Part shown: positions 1 to 5,264 of the stretch, piece after piece | How positions within the stretch are numbered: position 1 is the first letter of the stretch | How the letters are laid out: each line of letters opens with the position of its first letter | NCBI GenBank assembly: GCA_021793595.1 | Contig: JAJYSL010000315.1 | Span: 1-5,264 of the forward strand | From: Acidobacteriota bacterium | GTDB lineage: Bacteria > Acidobacteriota > Terriglobia > Terriglobales > Acidobacteriaceae | Reading direction: 5' to 3' | Length of the DNA stretch: 5,264 bases | The notes under the pieces: generated by a model | What the model saw: only the letters and a program-made list of their open reading frames with translations | Told to the model about the DNA's origin: nothing | The model's database searches: none | Position numbers and translations under genes: made by a program

Positions 1-1101
1 TCCGGAATAAAAATCCACATTGGGATACAACTTGCGCGAAACAAAGTAGTCGTCTTCCAGGGCAATCCGTTCCAACTCCAAGCCGATATCGAGTTTGGGA
101 TTGCGTCCCGTAACTTCGAAGACCTGCTCGGCAGCCCACTTGATAATTTTGGCGCGTGGATCGTAGTTCTTGTAGACGCGGTGTCCGAAGCCCATTAATT
201 TGATGTGCCCTTCCTTCACTTTTTTAAGATATGCAGGCACATTTTCTTTAGAGCCGATTTCGTCGAGCATCTTGAGAACCTGCTCGTTGGCTCCGCCATG
301 CAGGCTGCCTGATAGCGCAGCGGCGGCAGCGGCGGTGGCCAGATACGGATCGGCCTGCGAACTGCCCACCGAACGCATGGCGCTGGTGCTGCAGTTCTGT
401 TCGTGGTCGGCGTGGAGGATGAACAGGATGTCGAGGGCGCGCGCCAGCACCGGGTTCGCCACGTACTTGGGCTCAACCATCTTCCATAGCATGTTCATGA
501 AGTTTTCGGTATAGCTCAGATCGTTATCCGGATAGACATAGGGAAAACCAACATTGTGCCGGTAGGACATGGCGGCGATTGATGGCATCTTTCCAATCAA
601 CCGCTTGATTTGCAGCAGACGATTGGCTGGATCGTGAACGTCTTTCGCTCCCGGATAAACCGCAGATAGCGCCGCCACCGTGCTTACCAGCATGGCCATG
701 GGATGGGCATCGTAACGGAAGCCCTCCATGAACTTCTTGGTGGCTTCCTGCAGCATGCTGTGGTGCGTGATGTCGTGTGTCCAGCTTTTCAGCTGCGATT
801 CGTCGGGAAGCTCTCCGAAGAGCAGCAGGTATGCGACTTCAAGGAAGGTGCAGTGCTCGGCTAAAACCTCGATGGGGTAGCCGCGATATTCCAGGATGCC
901 GCGATCACCATCGATGAAGGTGATGCTGCTGCGGCAGGCAGCCGTATTCATGAATGCTGGATCGTATGTCATGAGCCCAAAATCTTCTGGACCAGTCTTG
1001 ATTTGCCGTAAGTCCATCGCCCGAACAGTTCCGTTCTCAATCGGGAGAGTGTAGGTTCGGTTGGTGCGATTGTCGGTGATTGTAAGAGTATCCTGTGTCA
1101 T
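1..1101 (-). CDS. gltA: Citrate synthase, C-terminus cut by window edge
   Basis: Condenses oxaloacetate and acetyl-CoA to citrate in the cytoplasm, the entry step of the TCA cycle. The frame is open for 367 codons from ATG 1101 to base 1. The N-terminal domain is of the Gram-negative GltA type (residues 44-75, TYDPAF...SITFIDGDRGILEYRGYPI). HADHEQNCSTS is at 230-240. The expected catalytic residues are all visible: His268 in SLHGGANE, His307 in GFGHRVYKNYDPRA, and Asp363 in NVDFYSG. Relative to the roughly 427-residue E. coli enzyme (family knowledge), about 60 C-terminal residues lie beyond the left edge. The start is supported by AAAGGA (1109-1114) 7 nt upstream of the ATG and by the family-like N-terminus. 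A 294-nt gap with inverted repeats separates it from the sulfur genes, so it is probably transcribed on its own. Identification is close to certain. Confidence 0.97.
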   Translation of the reverse strand, partial: MTQDTLTITDNRTNRTYTLPIENGTVRAMDLRQIKTGPEDFGLMTYDPAFMNTAACRSSITFIDGDRGILEYRGYPIEVLAEHCTFLEVAYLLLFGELPDESQLKSWTHDITHHSMLQEATKKFMEGFRYDAHPMAMLVSTVAALSAVYPGAKDVHDPANRLLQIKRLIGKMPSIAAMSYRHNVGFPYVYPDNDLSYTENFMNMLWKMVEPKYVANPVLARALDILFILHADHEQNCSTSAMRSVGSSQADPYLATAAAAAALSGSLHGGANEQVLKMLDEIGSKENVPAYLKKVKEGHIKLMGFGHRVYKNYDPRAKIIKWAAEQVFEVTGRNPKLDIGLELERIALEDDYFVSRKLYPNVDFYSG

Positions 1102-1235
1102 AAAAAATTCCTTTCGCACTCGAAAGCTTTGGCCGCCCTCGGATTGTCTCGCGGGCACGCCGGTAATAGGTCCAAATCCATATCCTCTCCAGCCAATCTG
1201 AGGTTCACCGGGGAGGCACACACCCGTACTCACTC

Positions 1236-1264
1236 TAATTACGATTGCCAGAGACATTTGTCAG
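1236..1264 (-). promoter_or_regulatory. Weak candidate sigma-70-type promoter for gltA
   Basis: On the minus strand CTGACA (1264-1259, five of six to TTGACA) is followed after exactly 17 nt by TAATTA (1241-1236), a poor -10 match. It would give a leader of about 130 nt before the gltA start, and both boxes overlap the 1237-1285 inverted repeat, as an operator would. The -10 mismatch makes this only a suggestion. Confidence 0.2.
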
Positions 1265-1285
1265 TGATGGCAATCACCCGTAATT
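1237..1285. repeat. Interrupted inverted repeat, 13-bp arms
   Basis: On the plus strand the left arm is AATTAC-GATTGCC (1237-1249) and the right arm is GGCAATC-ACCC-GTAATT (1269-1285). The 6-bp and 7-bp stems are perfect and are separated by a 4-nt insertion in the right arm only. The centre holds GACATTTGTC (1251-1260), itself nearly palindromic. A second, competing hairpin, GTGAT-TGCC-ATCAC (1264-1277 on the minus strand), uses the same bases as the right arm. It could be an operator or a folded leader RNA for gltA. The symmetry is seen directly and the role is inferred. Confidence 0.55.
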
Positions 1286-1298
1286 CTGCGAAAGGACA

Positions 1299-1335
1299 CC
1301 AGGTGATGCGGACCTACGATTGTTGTGCCACCTGG
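1299..1335. repeat. Inverted repeat CCAGGTG / CACCTGG
   Basis: The plus strand reads CCAGGTG at 1299-1305 and CACCTGG at 1329-1335, a perfect 7-bp inverted repeat with a 23-nt spacer. The left arm continues as the near-palindrome CACCAGGTG (1297-1305) and carries GGTGATGC, a motif repeated elsewhere in the gap. There is no T run beside it, so it does not look like an intrinsic terminator. It may be a protein-binding site or part of a structured RNA. Confidence 0.4.
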
Positions 1336-1395
1336 AGACCTCGCCTTCAGGAATTGCATCACCCGCAACATGTCTCGCGCATAGCATAAGCGCAT

Positions 1396-2103
1396 TCACA
1401 CGATCTTTTGCGACTGGATGTACTGTTGTGCAATCTGGCGTGCCGGACACTCCGCGAGGCTGCACACGGAACGCTGGGCCAGCGACTGCAGTAGATGATT
1501 CCGCTCTTCGCCAGCCGGCACGGCAGCCAACACCTCACGGCGCAATTCTCCTTGTTCCGTGAGCCACGGGCCCAGATCTTGCGGAAGCTGTGCTTCGATT
1601 TCACATTTGAGCCGGTGTGCGAATGCCGGGCTCTCGCCGGCCGTTGAAATGGCGATCTGCAGATCGCCCCGCTCCACTACGGCGGGAGTGAAATAATTAC
1701 AGTGTTGCGGATCGTCGACAACGTTGCAGAGGAGGCCCAGTCTCTCAGCTTCTTCCCATAGCGCCGTCTGGGTCGAGGGATGATTGGTGGCGCCGATGAC
1801 AAGAAAGTATTGCTCGTCCACGTCTGTGCGCTGAAATTCCCGTTGCACAATGTGGAGTTGCCCACTCTCTGCGAGAGATCGAAATTGCGGCTTGATATTC
1901 GGTGCAATGAGCGTGATTTTGGCCCCAGCGGCCAGTAGCTTTCGCACTCGCTGCAGTGCAATCTCTCCTCCGCCTACTACGAGCACTCGGCGATTCCGCA
2001 AGCGCAGGAAGACCGGATAAACGTCCGACTGCTCGTGAACACACGAAGTCGGGCTTCTGCTGAGGTCTTGATCGCTCTCAGTCGCTTTGGACGGATTTTT
2101 CAT
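1396..2103 (-). CDS. Precorrin-2 dehydrogenase / sirohydrochlorin ferrochelatase (CysG N-terminal, Met8/SirC type)
   Basis: Oxidises precorrin-2 to sirohydrochlorin with NAD and may insert iron to give sirohaem, the cofactor of assimilatory sulfite and nitrite reductases. The protein has 235 residues from ATG 2103. YPVFLRLRNRRVLVVGGGEIALQRVRKLL (residues 29-57) is the family's opening strand and Rossmann glycine loop. CNVVDDPQHCNYFTPAVVERGDLQIAISTAGESPA (126-160) is the hallmark second segment; Asp130 matches the catalytic Asp of CysG and Met8. The helical dimerisation region follows. There is no C-terminal uroporphyrinogen methyltransferase domain, so that activity must be encoded elsewhere. 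About 27 residues precede the usual start near YPVFL. A TTG at 2148 would add 15 residues, but GAGG (2111-2114) is well placed for ATG 2103. It is the last gene of the sulfur operon. Whether the chelatase step is active cannot be read from the sequence. Confidence 0.92.
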   Translation of the reverse strand: MKNPSKATESDQDLSRSPTSCVHEQSDVYPVFLRLRNRRVLVVGGGEIALQRVRKLLAAGAKITLIAPNIKPQFRSLAESGQLHIVQREFQRTDVDEQYFLVIGATNHPSTQTALWEEAERLGLLCNVVDDPQHCNYFTPAVVERGDLQIAISTAGESPAFAHRLKCEIEAQLPQDLGPWLTEQGELRREVLAAVPAGEERNHLLQSLAQRSVCSLAECPARQIAQQYIQSQKIV

Positions 2104-2110
2104 TGGGGTG

Positions 2111-2114
2111 CCTC
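2111..2114 (-). promoter_or_regulatory. Ribosome binding site deciding the start of the precorrin-2 dehydrogenase gene
   Basis: GAGG on the minus strand lies 7 nt before ATG 2103. The alternative TTG at 2148, which sits 1 nt after the upstream stop at 2150, has no comparable purine-rich box, so 2103 is preferred. Confidence 0.55.
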
Positions 2115-2149
2115 GACCGGTGTGGTGCGCAACAATTTTCAACTCCAAC

Positions 2150-2995
2150 TCAGCTGTCAGAAGTCTGGATCTTCGGGAAACCGGTGCAAGCGGACGATGG
2201 CCGTATTGACCCCCATGACCGTGCGAGCAATGCGCGCGATCTCTTCCTCACTGGGACCGGAAGGGCGGACCAGCACACCACTGGCAGCCATCTCATTGAA
2301 AATTTCCACTGTCGTGCCATTGGCTCGAATATCAAATACCATGTTGCGAGTTTTACTGTTGCCGCAAGGGCCAGCTTTACCCGGCATTTGACCGCAAAAT
2401 CCAACAGCTTTTTTCGTATCTGGTCCGTGATGGCAAACTCTGGGAGAGCGGCCGCTGCAGAGAGGATGCCACAGGCCTCAGGTATTGTGATATGTTCCAG
2501 GTTCAACACCATATCGTACCCGGATGGATCGCTCCAATCCACGTCGTAAACGAAGCGGCACCATTCGACGCGGTTTTTGTCCTGAGTGTTGATGAAGTTT
2601 AGGGCCGCTTCGTGACTTATGTTGTCGCGCTTCATCAGTTTTTCGATGCGTACCTCCAGCGGAGCGATCAGACGGACCCGTAGAACGCAGGGCACGCCCT
2701 TTAACAGCAGATGGCCGGCGTGACCGTGATAGATCAGGTTGCCGTTGAGGCACTGTTCCGCAAGCGCCGATTGCAGGGCGATCACATAGAGACGACGGTC
2801 ATCGGAGAAGCGCTCCCAAAAGCCCACTTCCTTCATGATCTTTTCGTGCAGGGTCTCCTCGGAAACCCCAAGCATGGCAGCCGCATCCACCAGTACCTCG
2901 CGCGACAATGAAGGGTAACCTAAAGTGCCGGCAAGACACAGGGCAAGATCAGATCCACCGCTCATGGTGCCACGAGAGATTGTGATGATTGCCAT
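2150..2995 (-). CDS. Cytidylate-kinase-like family protein (Cmk2-type P-loop), C-terminus frameshifted
   Basis: The frame from ATG 2995 opens with MAIITISRGTMSGG and carries the signature of the cytidylate-kinase-like family (PF13189 type). It has a P-loop-like GTMSGGS (residues 9-15) lacking the classical lysine, then LGYPSLSREVLVDAAA (25-40), NLIYHGHAGHLLLKGV (86-101), LRVRLIAPLEVRIEKLMKR (105-123) and FVYDVDWSDPSGYDMVLNLE (148-167). It reads normally to about residue 211 (KLALA, near base 2363). The remaining 70 residues are Arg/Trp/Ser-rich and do not look like a protein domain, whereas the -1 frame encodes a BON-like tail. The gene therefore appears to carry a 1-nt deletion, a sequencing error, or a recoding event. 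GGAG (3004-3007) 8 nt upstream fixes ATG 2995 over the ATG at 3028. Substrate is unknown: real CMP kinase activity is not implied by the family name. It follows the DUF1634 gene by 81 nt. Confidence 0.85.
   Translation of the reverse strand: MAIITISRGTMSGGSDLALCLAGTLGYPSLSREVLVDAAAMLGVSEETLHEKIMKEVGFWERFSDDRRLYVIALQSALAEQCLNGNLIYHGHAGHLLLKGVPCVLRVRLIAPLEVRIEKLMKRDNISHEAALNFINTQDKNRVEWCRFVYDVDWSDPSGYDMVLNLEHITIPEACGILSAAAALPEFAITDQIRKKLLDFAVKCRVKLALAATVKLATWYLIFEPMARQWKFSMRWLPVVCWSALPVPVRKRSRALLARSWGSIRPSSACTGFPKIQTSDS
2157..2364 (-). other. BON-like C-terminal domain in the -1 frame of the kinase-like gene
   Basis: Directly after the kinase-like part, the -1 frame reads NSKTRNMVFDIRANG...TTVEIF and ends RTVMGVNTAIVRLHRFPEDPDF, stopping at TGA 2157-2159. 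The pattern of a short helix, two beta strands (VFDIRANG, TTVEIF), a helix (SEEEIARIARTVMG) and a final strand (VNTAIVRLH) fits a BON domain, and family members with this kinase domain commonly carry such a tail (recalled knowledge). Joining the frames near 2362-2365 with one extra base would give a single protein of about 280 residues whose helix KCRVKLALA leads into the domain as expected. I consider this the true C-terminus. Confidence 0.7.
2408..2414 (-). other. A AAA AAG heptamer in the kinase-like frame
   Basis: On the minus strand the zero frame reads cgA AAA AAG ctg, the classical bacterial -1 slippery heptamer in the correct phase. The -1 frame stays open from here to the BON-like stop at 2157. 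A possible hairpin (TGCCG, 2386-2382, with CGGCA, 2364-2360) lies about 21 nt downstream, farther than usual stimulators. Shifting here would replace the family-like LLDFAVKCRVKLALA by an unfamiliar segment, which argues against use. Confidence 0.25.
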
Positions 2996-3003
2996 AGTTG
3001 ATT

Positions 3004-3007
3004 CTCC
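3004..3007 (-). promoter_or_regulatory. Ribosome binding site deciding the start of the kinase-like gene
   Basis: GGAG on the minus strand lies 8 nt before ATG 2995, whose product starts with the family-typical MAIITISRG. The upstream in-frame ATG at 3028 would add 11 residues that include the binding site itself. Confidence 0.6.
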
Positions 3008-3076
3008 ATTGAAAGTCCCGTTTTGCATTCAATCCAAGGGCCGCAGCGTCAACTCACTTACTCTATCCCATCGAAC

Positions 3077-3463
3077 CTAACGAAGAAACAGGCCATACAG
3101 CAACATGCCAAACACAATGGTCGTGATTATTACGAAAAACCTGTCCCGGCTCAGCAGAAAGAGCAGTTCCGTCAGGACGATGCGAAGCAATTGGACCGCC
3201 ACCAGGACCAGCAGTCCTATTTGGATGGTCGCAGGTCCGGATAGATGGTAGACCCCTCGCACGATGCCATGCAAAGAACAAAGGTCTGCGGCCGCACAGT
3301 GAAAGACCTTGTAGTCGGCTGGTAATTTCCCGTCCTGGCGCAGGTAAATTCCACCACCCAGCAACACAATCGCAGCCGAAAGAAGGGCGCCAAACAACAG
3401 GACATAGCCCATCGCGTTTTCGATATTCGTAGCACTGAGGAGCTTATTGATGCGTGGCCGCAT
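3077..3463 (-). CDS. DUF1634 family small membrane protein
   Basis: A 128-residue protein with three predicted membrane helices: about residues 17-41 (GYVLLFGALLSAAIVLLGGGIY), 78-103 (ATIQIGLLVLVAVQLLRIVLTELL) and 109-127 (FFVIITTIVFGMLLYGLFL). The GGGIYL turn after helix 1, the polar loop with YKVFH, the LLRIV motif ending helix 2 and the RDRFFVIIT start of helix 3 match the DUF1634 layout. The usual Thr-Pro before the Leu-Arg motif is replaced by Val-Gln. The start lies 2 nt after the stop of the TauE-type gene, with AAGGA inside that gene's end, so the two are probably translationally coupled. DUF1634 genes are often found beside TauE/SafE permeases (recalled), which suggests an accessory subunit. 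No biochemical role is established from the sequence. Confidence 0.85.
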   Translation of the reverse strand: MRPRINKLLSATNIENAMGYVLLFGALLSAAIVLLGGGIYLRQDGKLPADYKVFHCAAADLCSLHGIVRGVYHLSGPATIQIGLLVLVAVQLLRIVLTELLFLLSRDRFFVIITTIVFGMLLYGLFLR

Positions 3464-3465
3464 GA

Positions 3466-4302
3466 TTAAATCCTTCCCCGCAGGCCGTTGTAGATCATTT
3501 CCAGGGCCACGACCAGAATGACCCCAGAAAAGAACATGCGCAGATATTTGGTCTTAAAAAACATCAGCAGCCTGGCACCGATGATCGCACCGGCAAAAAC
3601 CCCCAACATCACGGGCATGGTAATGCCCGGCACAATCAGCCTGCGGCTCAGATAAATGCCCACGCTGGTAGCGGCGGTGATACCGATCATAAAATTGCTG
3701 GTAGTGGTGGAGACCTTGTACGGCAGCCGCATGGCTTGGTCCATGGACAGCACATTCAAAGAGCCGGAACCAATCCCCAGAAGCCCGGAAATGATTCCCG
3801 CTACGACCATCACCGCGAACCCCGCCAGCACATGGTAGACGCGGTAGGGCTGCCATCCTCCTGGAATGGGATAGCTGCTGCACATGCGCAACTTTACCGC
3901 CAGCGGGTCTGCGGGCGAAGCCGCTTCGCCTGTCTCTTTGCGGCGGAACGAGAGATAGGAGGAAAGGAGAAGCACCAGACCGAAAATAATGGCAATGAGG
4001 CTCGTGGAAAAGTACCCGGCAATGATCGCGCCAACCAGGGCGCCGCCGCAGGATGCCATCAGCAAAAACATACCGATGCGGATGTTAGTGTATCCCTCAC
4101 GGATATAGGCGGCGGCCGCGCCAGAGGAAGTGGCGATCACGGAGATCAGAGATGCGCCCACGGCATAGCGCACATTGACGTGATAGAGCAACGCCAACAT
4201 GGGGACCAGGAACACTCCTCCGCCCATTCCAGTCAGGGCGCCGAAGATGCCCACAGCAAGAGCCCCTACGAACAACAACAGGGTAAATTCGGTGACGCAC
4301 AT
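3466..4302 (-). CDS. TauE/SafE family sulfite/organosulfonate exporter-type permease
   Basis: An integral membrane protein of 278 residues, a normal length for the TauE/SafE (formerly DUF81) family, several members of which move sulfite, sulfoacetate or other sulfur anions. The internal duplication is visible. The first half carries GALTGMGGGVFLVPMLALLY (21-40) and helices near 45-65, 75-97 and 100-118. After a hydrophilic loop (119-155), the second half carries GIISGLLGIGSGSLNVLSM (169-187) and helices near 157-180, 203-219, 227-248 and 254-271. The two Gly-rich loops are the family signature. ATG 4302 has AGGAG 6 nt upstream, which gives high confidence in the start. Its place between sat and a sirohaem gene suggests a sulfur oxyanion substrate, either export of toxic sulfite or uptake of sulfate. 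The sequence cannot decide direction or substrate. Confidence 0.92.
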   Translation of the reverse strand: MCVTEFTLLLFVGALAVGIFGALTGMGGGVFLVPMLALLYHVNVRYAVGASLISVIATSSGAAAAYIREGYTNIRIGMFLLMASCGGALVGAIIAGYFSTSLIAIIFGLVLLLSSYLSFRRKETGEAASPADPLAVKLRMCSSYPIPGGWQPYRVYHVLAGFAVMVVAGIISGLLGIGSGSLNVLSMDQAMRLPYKVSTTTSNFMIGITAATSVGIYLSRRLIVPGITMPVMLGVFAGAIIGARLLMFFKTKYLRMFFSGVILVVALEMIYNGLRGRI

Positions 4303-4317
4303 GGCGCACTCCTTGAA

Positions 4318-4605
4318 TCAAGCGGGCGGCCAAGATCCGAAACTCGAAAGACCGCGCACAACAAGGAAATCTCCCCGTAATTGGCGCTGACATGTGTTGC
4401 AACAGCACAAAACAATCGCGCCGCATTGAACCTCTCCGTCCGGATACAGGCGGGCCCACCAGTGCGCAAGCAGTCCAGCCGAGAAAACGGGAAGGCCCGC
4501 GATGACGTGTCGCGGCCGCTCTCCCGACAGAACAGACCGGAGCAAGTCTCTGCCGGCCACGCCTCCCAGCTGTACCTCGGCAGGAAATGCTCCGGTTGGC
4601 TCAAT
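4318..4605 (-). CDS. Possible small cysteine-rich protein of unknown function
   Basis: This minus-strand frame is open from 4626 to TGA 4318-4320 and fills the gap between sat and the TauE-type gene. It ends 15 nt before the permease ATG, just ahead of its ribosome binding site, as operon genes do. The product (about 95 residues) has a plausible amphipathic sequence, including RHVIAGLPVFSAGLLAHWWARLYP, then QCGAIVLCCCNTCQRQ, giving C-x6-CCC-x2-C, and ends FLVVRGLSSFGSWPPA. The cysteine cluster could bind a metal or an Fe-S centre (inference). There is no ATG. AAGGGAG (4612-4618) is ideally placed for an ATT at 4605, while GTG 4560 gives an 80-residue version with a poorly spaced box. The competing frame from TTG 4604 runs on into the permease gene and reads less like a protein. 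I do not recognise the family. It may be real, decayed, or a chance open frame. Confidence 0.4.
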   Translation of the reverse strand: MEPTGAFPAEVQLGGVAGRDLLRSVLSGERPRHVIAGLPVFSAGLLAHWWARLYPDGEVQCGAIVLCCCNTCQRQLRGDFLVVRGLSSFGSWPPA

Positions 4606-4618
4606 TGCGGGCTCCCTT

Positions 4619-5264
4619 CTACTTCTTTACTTCCCCGGTAGCAGCCGCATGCAACTCGACTTCGACTTTATTCTCCAGGTGGTCGTAGTACTCCTTAAGA
4701 ATGGCGATGACTTCCGGTTTGGAGAACTCCGCCGGCACCGGCTTGCCTTCGCTCATCAGCTTGCGCAGCAAGGTTCCCGATAGCAGCAAACGCGCGCCAC
4801 CCTGGTATTTTCCATTCTCATCAATGACTGCTTTGCTTTCATGGGGGCAGGTCTTCATGGAAGCCATGCTGCCGCATTCGTAGCAGTAGAAGGTCCAATC
4901 CATACACAATGGTCGTAGAAGCAGCGCATTATGTGGAATCTCATTGAAGATTTTCTGCGCGTCGAATGGGCCGTAATAGTCGCCCACCCCGGCGTGGTCT
5001 CGTCCGACAATCAAGTGGGTGCAGCCATAGTTCTGACGGAAGATGGCGTGCAGCAGGGCCTCACGCGGTCCGGCATAACGCATCTCCATCGGGTATCCAC
5101 CCTGAAGGACTCTCTCTTTGCGGAAATACTTGTTGACCAGGGCGTCGATCGCCTTGACGCGCACGTCGGCCGGAATGTCCCCCGGCTTCAGTTTGCCTAC
5201 CAACTGGTGGATATACACGCCATCGCATATCTCGACTGCAATCCATGCCAGATAGGCATGCGAA
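4619..5264 (-). CDS. sat: Sulfate adenylyltransferase (ATP sulfurylase), N-terminus cut by window edge
   Basis: Forms adenosine 5'-phosphosulfate (APS) and pyrophosphate from ATP and sulfate, the first step of sulfate use, in the cytoplasm. The visible 214 codons run in from the right edge ([20 protein letters not shown]) to TAG 4619-4621. No start is seen, because the first codons belong to the middle of the family. Signatures, numbered from the first visible codon: [15 protein letters not shown] (21-35), [31 protein letters not shown] (64-94, with the GRDHAGxG nucleotide site) and [27 protein letters not shown] (159-185). C127, C130 and C139, with H141 nearby (C-x2-C-x8-C-P-H), look like the zinc site of the prokaryotic/archaeal-type Sat. 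It ends soon after these motifs with no fused APS kinase domain. Roughly half of the protein is missing at the right. It heads the run of sulfur genes visible here. Confidence 0.95.
   Translation of the reverse strand, partial: SHAYLAWIAVEICDGVYIHQLVGKLKPGDIPADVRVKAIDALVNKYFRKERVLQGGYPMEMRYAGPREALLHAIFRQNYGCTHLIVGRDHAGVGDYYGPFDAQKIFNEIPHNALLLRPLCMDWTFYCYECGSMASMKTCPHESKAVIDENGKYQGGARLLLSGTLLRKLMSEGKPVPAEFSKPEVIAILKEYYDHLENKVEVELHAAATGEVKK

Larger units (their letters stand above)
1102..1395 (-). promoter_or_regulatory. Non-coding gap upstream of gltA with nested inverted repeats
   Basis: This is the only long gap besides the small-ORF region. It lies between the stop of the precorrin-2 dehydrogenase gene and the gltA start, and must carry the end of one transcription unit and probably the promoter of the next. 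I see no convincing gene in it: open frames on both strands are short and have no family-like sequence. The part from about 1237 to 1366 is rich in GTGAT/ATCAC motifs arranged as inverted repeats, described separately. No GC stem followed by a T run is visible, so no intrinsic terminator is called for the upstream operon. Function as a regulatory region is inference from position and symmetry. Confidence 0.5.

Noticed and set aside
200..514. Plus- and minus-strand open frames within the citrate synthase gene
   Set aside because: They are out-of-frame or antisense shadows of the gltA frame, which runs uninterrupted from 1101 to the window edge.
1354..1395. Possible terminator after the sulfur operon (ATGCGC...GCGC and TTGC...GCAA pairs)
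   Set aside because: The stems are only 4 bp and no T run follows on the minus strand.
1396..2148. TTG 2148 as the start of the precorrin-2 dehydrogenase gene
   Set aside because: It would begin 1 nt after the upstream stop, but no ribosome binding site precedes it and the extra 15 residues are not family-like; ATG 2103 has GAGG at good spacing.
2035..2549. Two overlapping plus-strand open frames (2035-2391 and 2103-2549)
   Set aside because: They lie opposite the sirohaem and kinase-like genes, which have clear family motifs; the plus-strand products resemble nothing and have no ribosome binding site worth noting.
3026..3052. TTGACG (minus, 3052-3047) as the -35 of an internal promoter before the kinase-like gene
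   Set aside because: The hexamer is good, but 16-18 nt downstream there is only AATGCA-like sequence and no acceptable -10 box.
3736..4380. A 214-codon plus-strand open frame opposite the TauE-type gene
   Set aside because: It is rich in Gln, His, Gly and Ala with no recognisable domain, and runs antisense to a well-supported membrane protein. It is a mirror of that gene's codon bias.
4266..4604. Minus-strand frame from TTG 4604 running 36 nt into the TauE-type gene
   Set aside because: It shares the good ribosome binding site at 4612-4618, but its product is patternless (scattered Cys, Arg, Ser), and its stop inside the permease gene fits an operon less well than the frame ending at 4318.

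Overview
The window reads as bacterial chromosome of moderately GC-rich composition. Every gene supported by the sequence lies on the minus strand, so the order of transcription is right to left. The gene content suggests a free-living bacterium that activates sulfate and makes sirohaem. An Acidobacteriota-like (Terriglobia-type) or deltaproteobacterial-type source would fit, but this is inference from family resemblance and not a measured placement.

Layout in transcription order: (1) 5264-4619, the C-terminal catalytic part of a single-domain ATP sulfurylase (sat), cut by the right edge. (2) About 4605-4318, a small cysteine-rich reading frame I do not recognise, fitted tightly between its neighbours. 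(3) 4302-3466, a TauE/SafE-family permease. (4) 3463-3077, a three-helix DUF1634 membrane protein, 2 nt after the permease. (5) 2995-2150, a cytidylate-kinase-like P-loop protein whose C-terminal BON-like domain lies in the -1 frame, so the gene is frameshifted as sequenced. (6) 2103-1396, a stand-alone precorrin-2 dehydrogenase/sirohydrochlorin ferrochelatase (Met8/SirC type). (7) A 294-nt gap (1395-1102) with several inverted repeats built on GTGAT/ATCAC. (8) 1101-1, citrate synthase (gltA), cut by the left edge and lacking roughly its last 60 residues.

Genes 1-6 have short gaps (2 to about 80 nt) and a shared direction, so they look like one operon. Its theme is inorganic sulfur: Sat makes APS from sulfate and ATP, TauE plus DUF1634 form a likely sulfur-oxyanion or organosulfonate membrane system, and the SirC-type enzyme makes sirohaem, the cofactor of sulfite and nitrite reductases. 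The kinase-like/BON protein and the small Cys-rich protein are the unexplained members. gltA is probably a separate transcription unit with its own promoter in the structured gap.

Points most worth a second look are the frameshifted kinase-BON gene, the in-frame A AAA AAG heptamer just upstream of the frame change, the unassigned Cys-rich reading frame between sat and tauE, and the overlapping inverted repeats in front of gltA.
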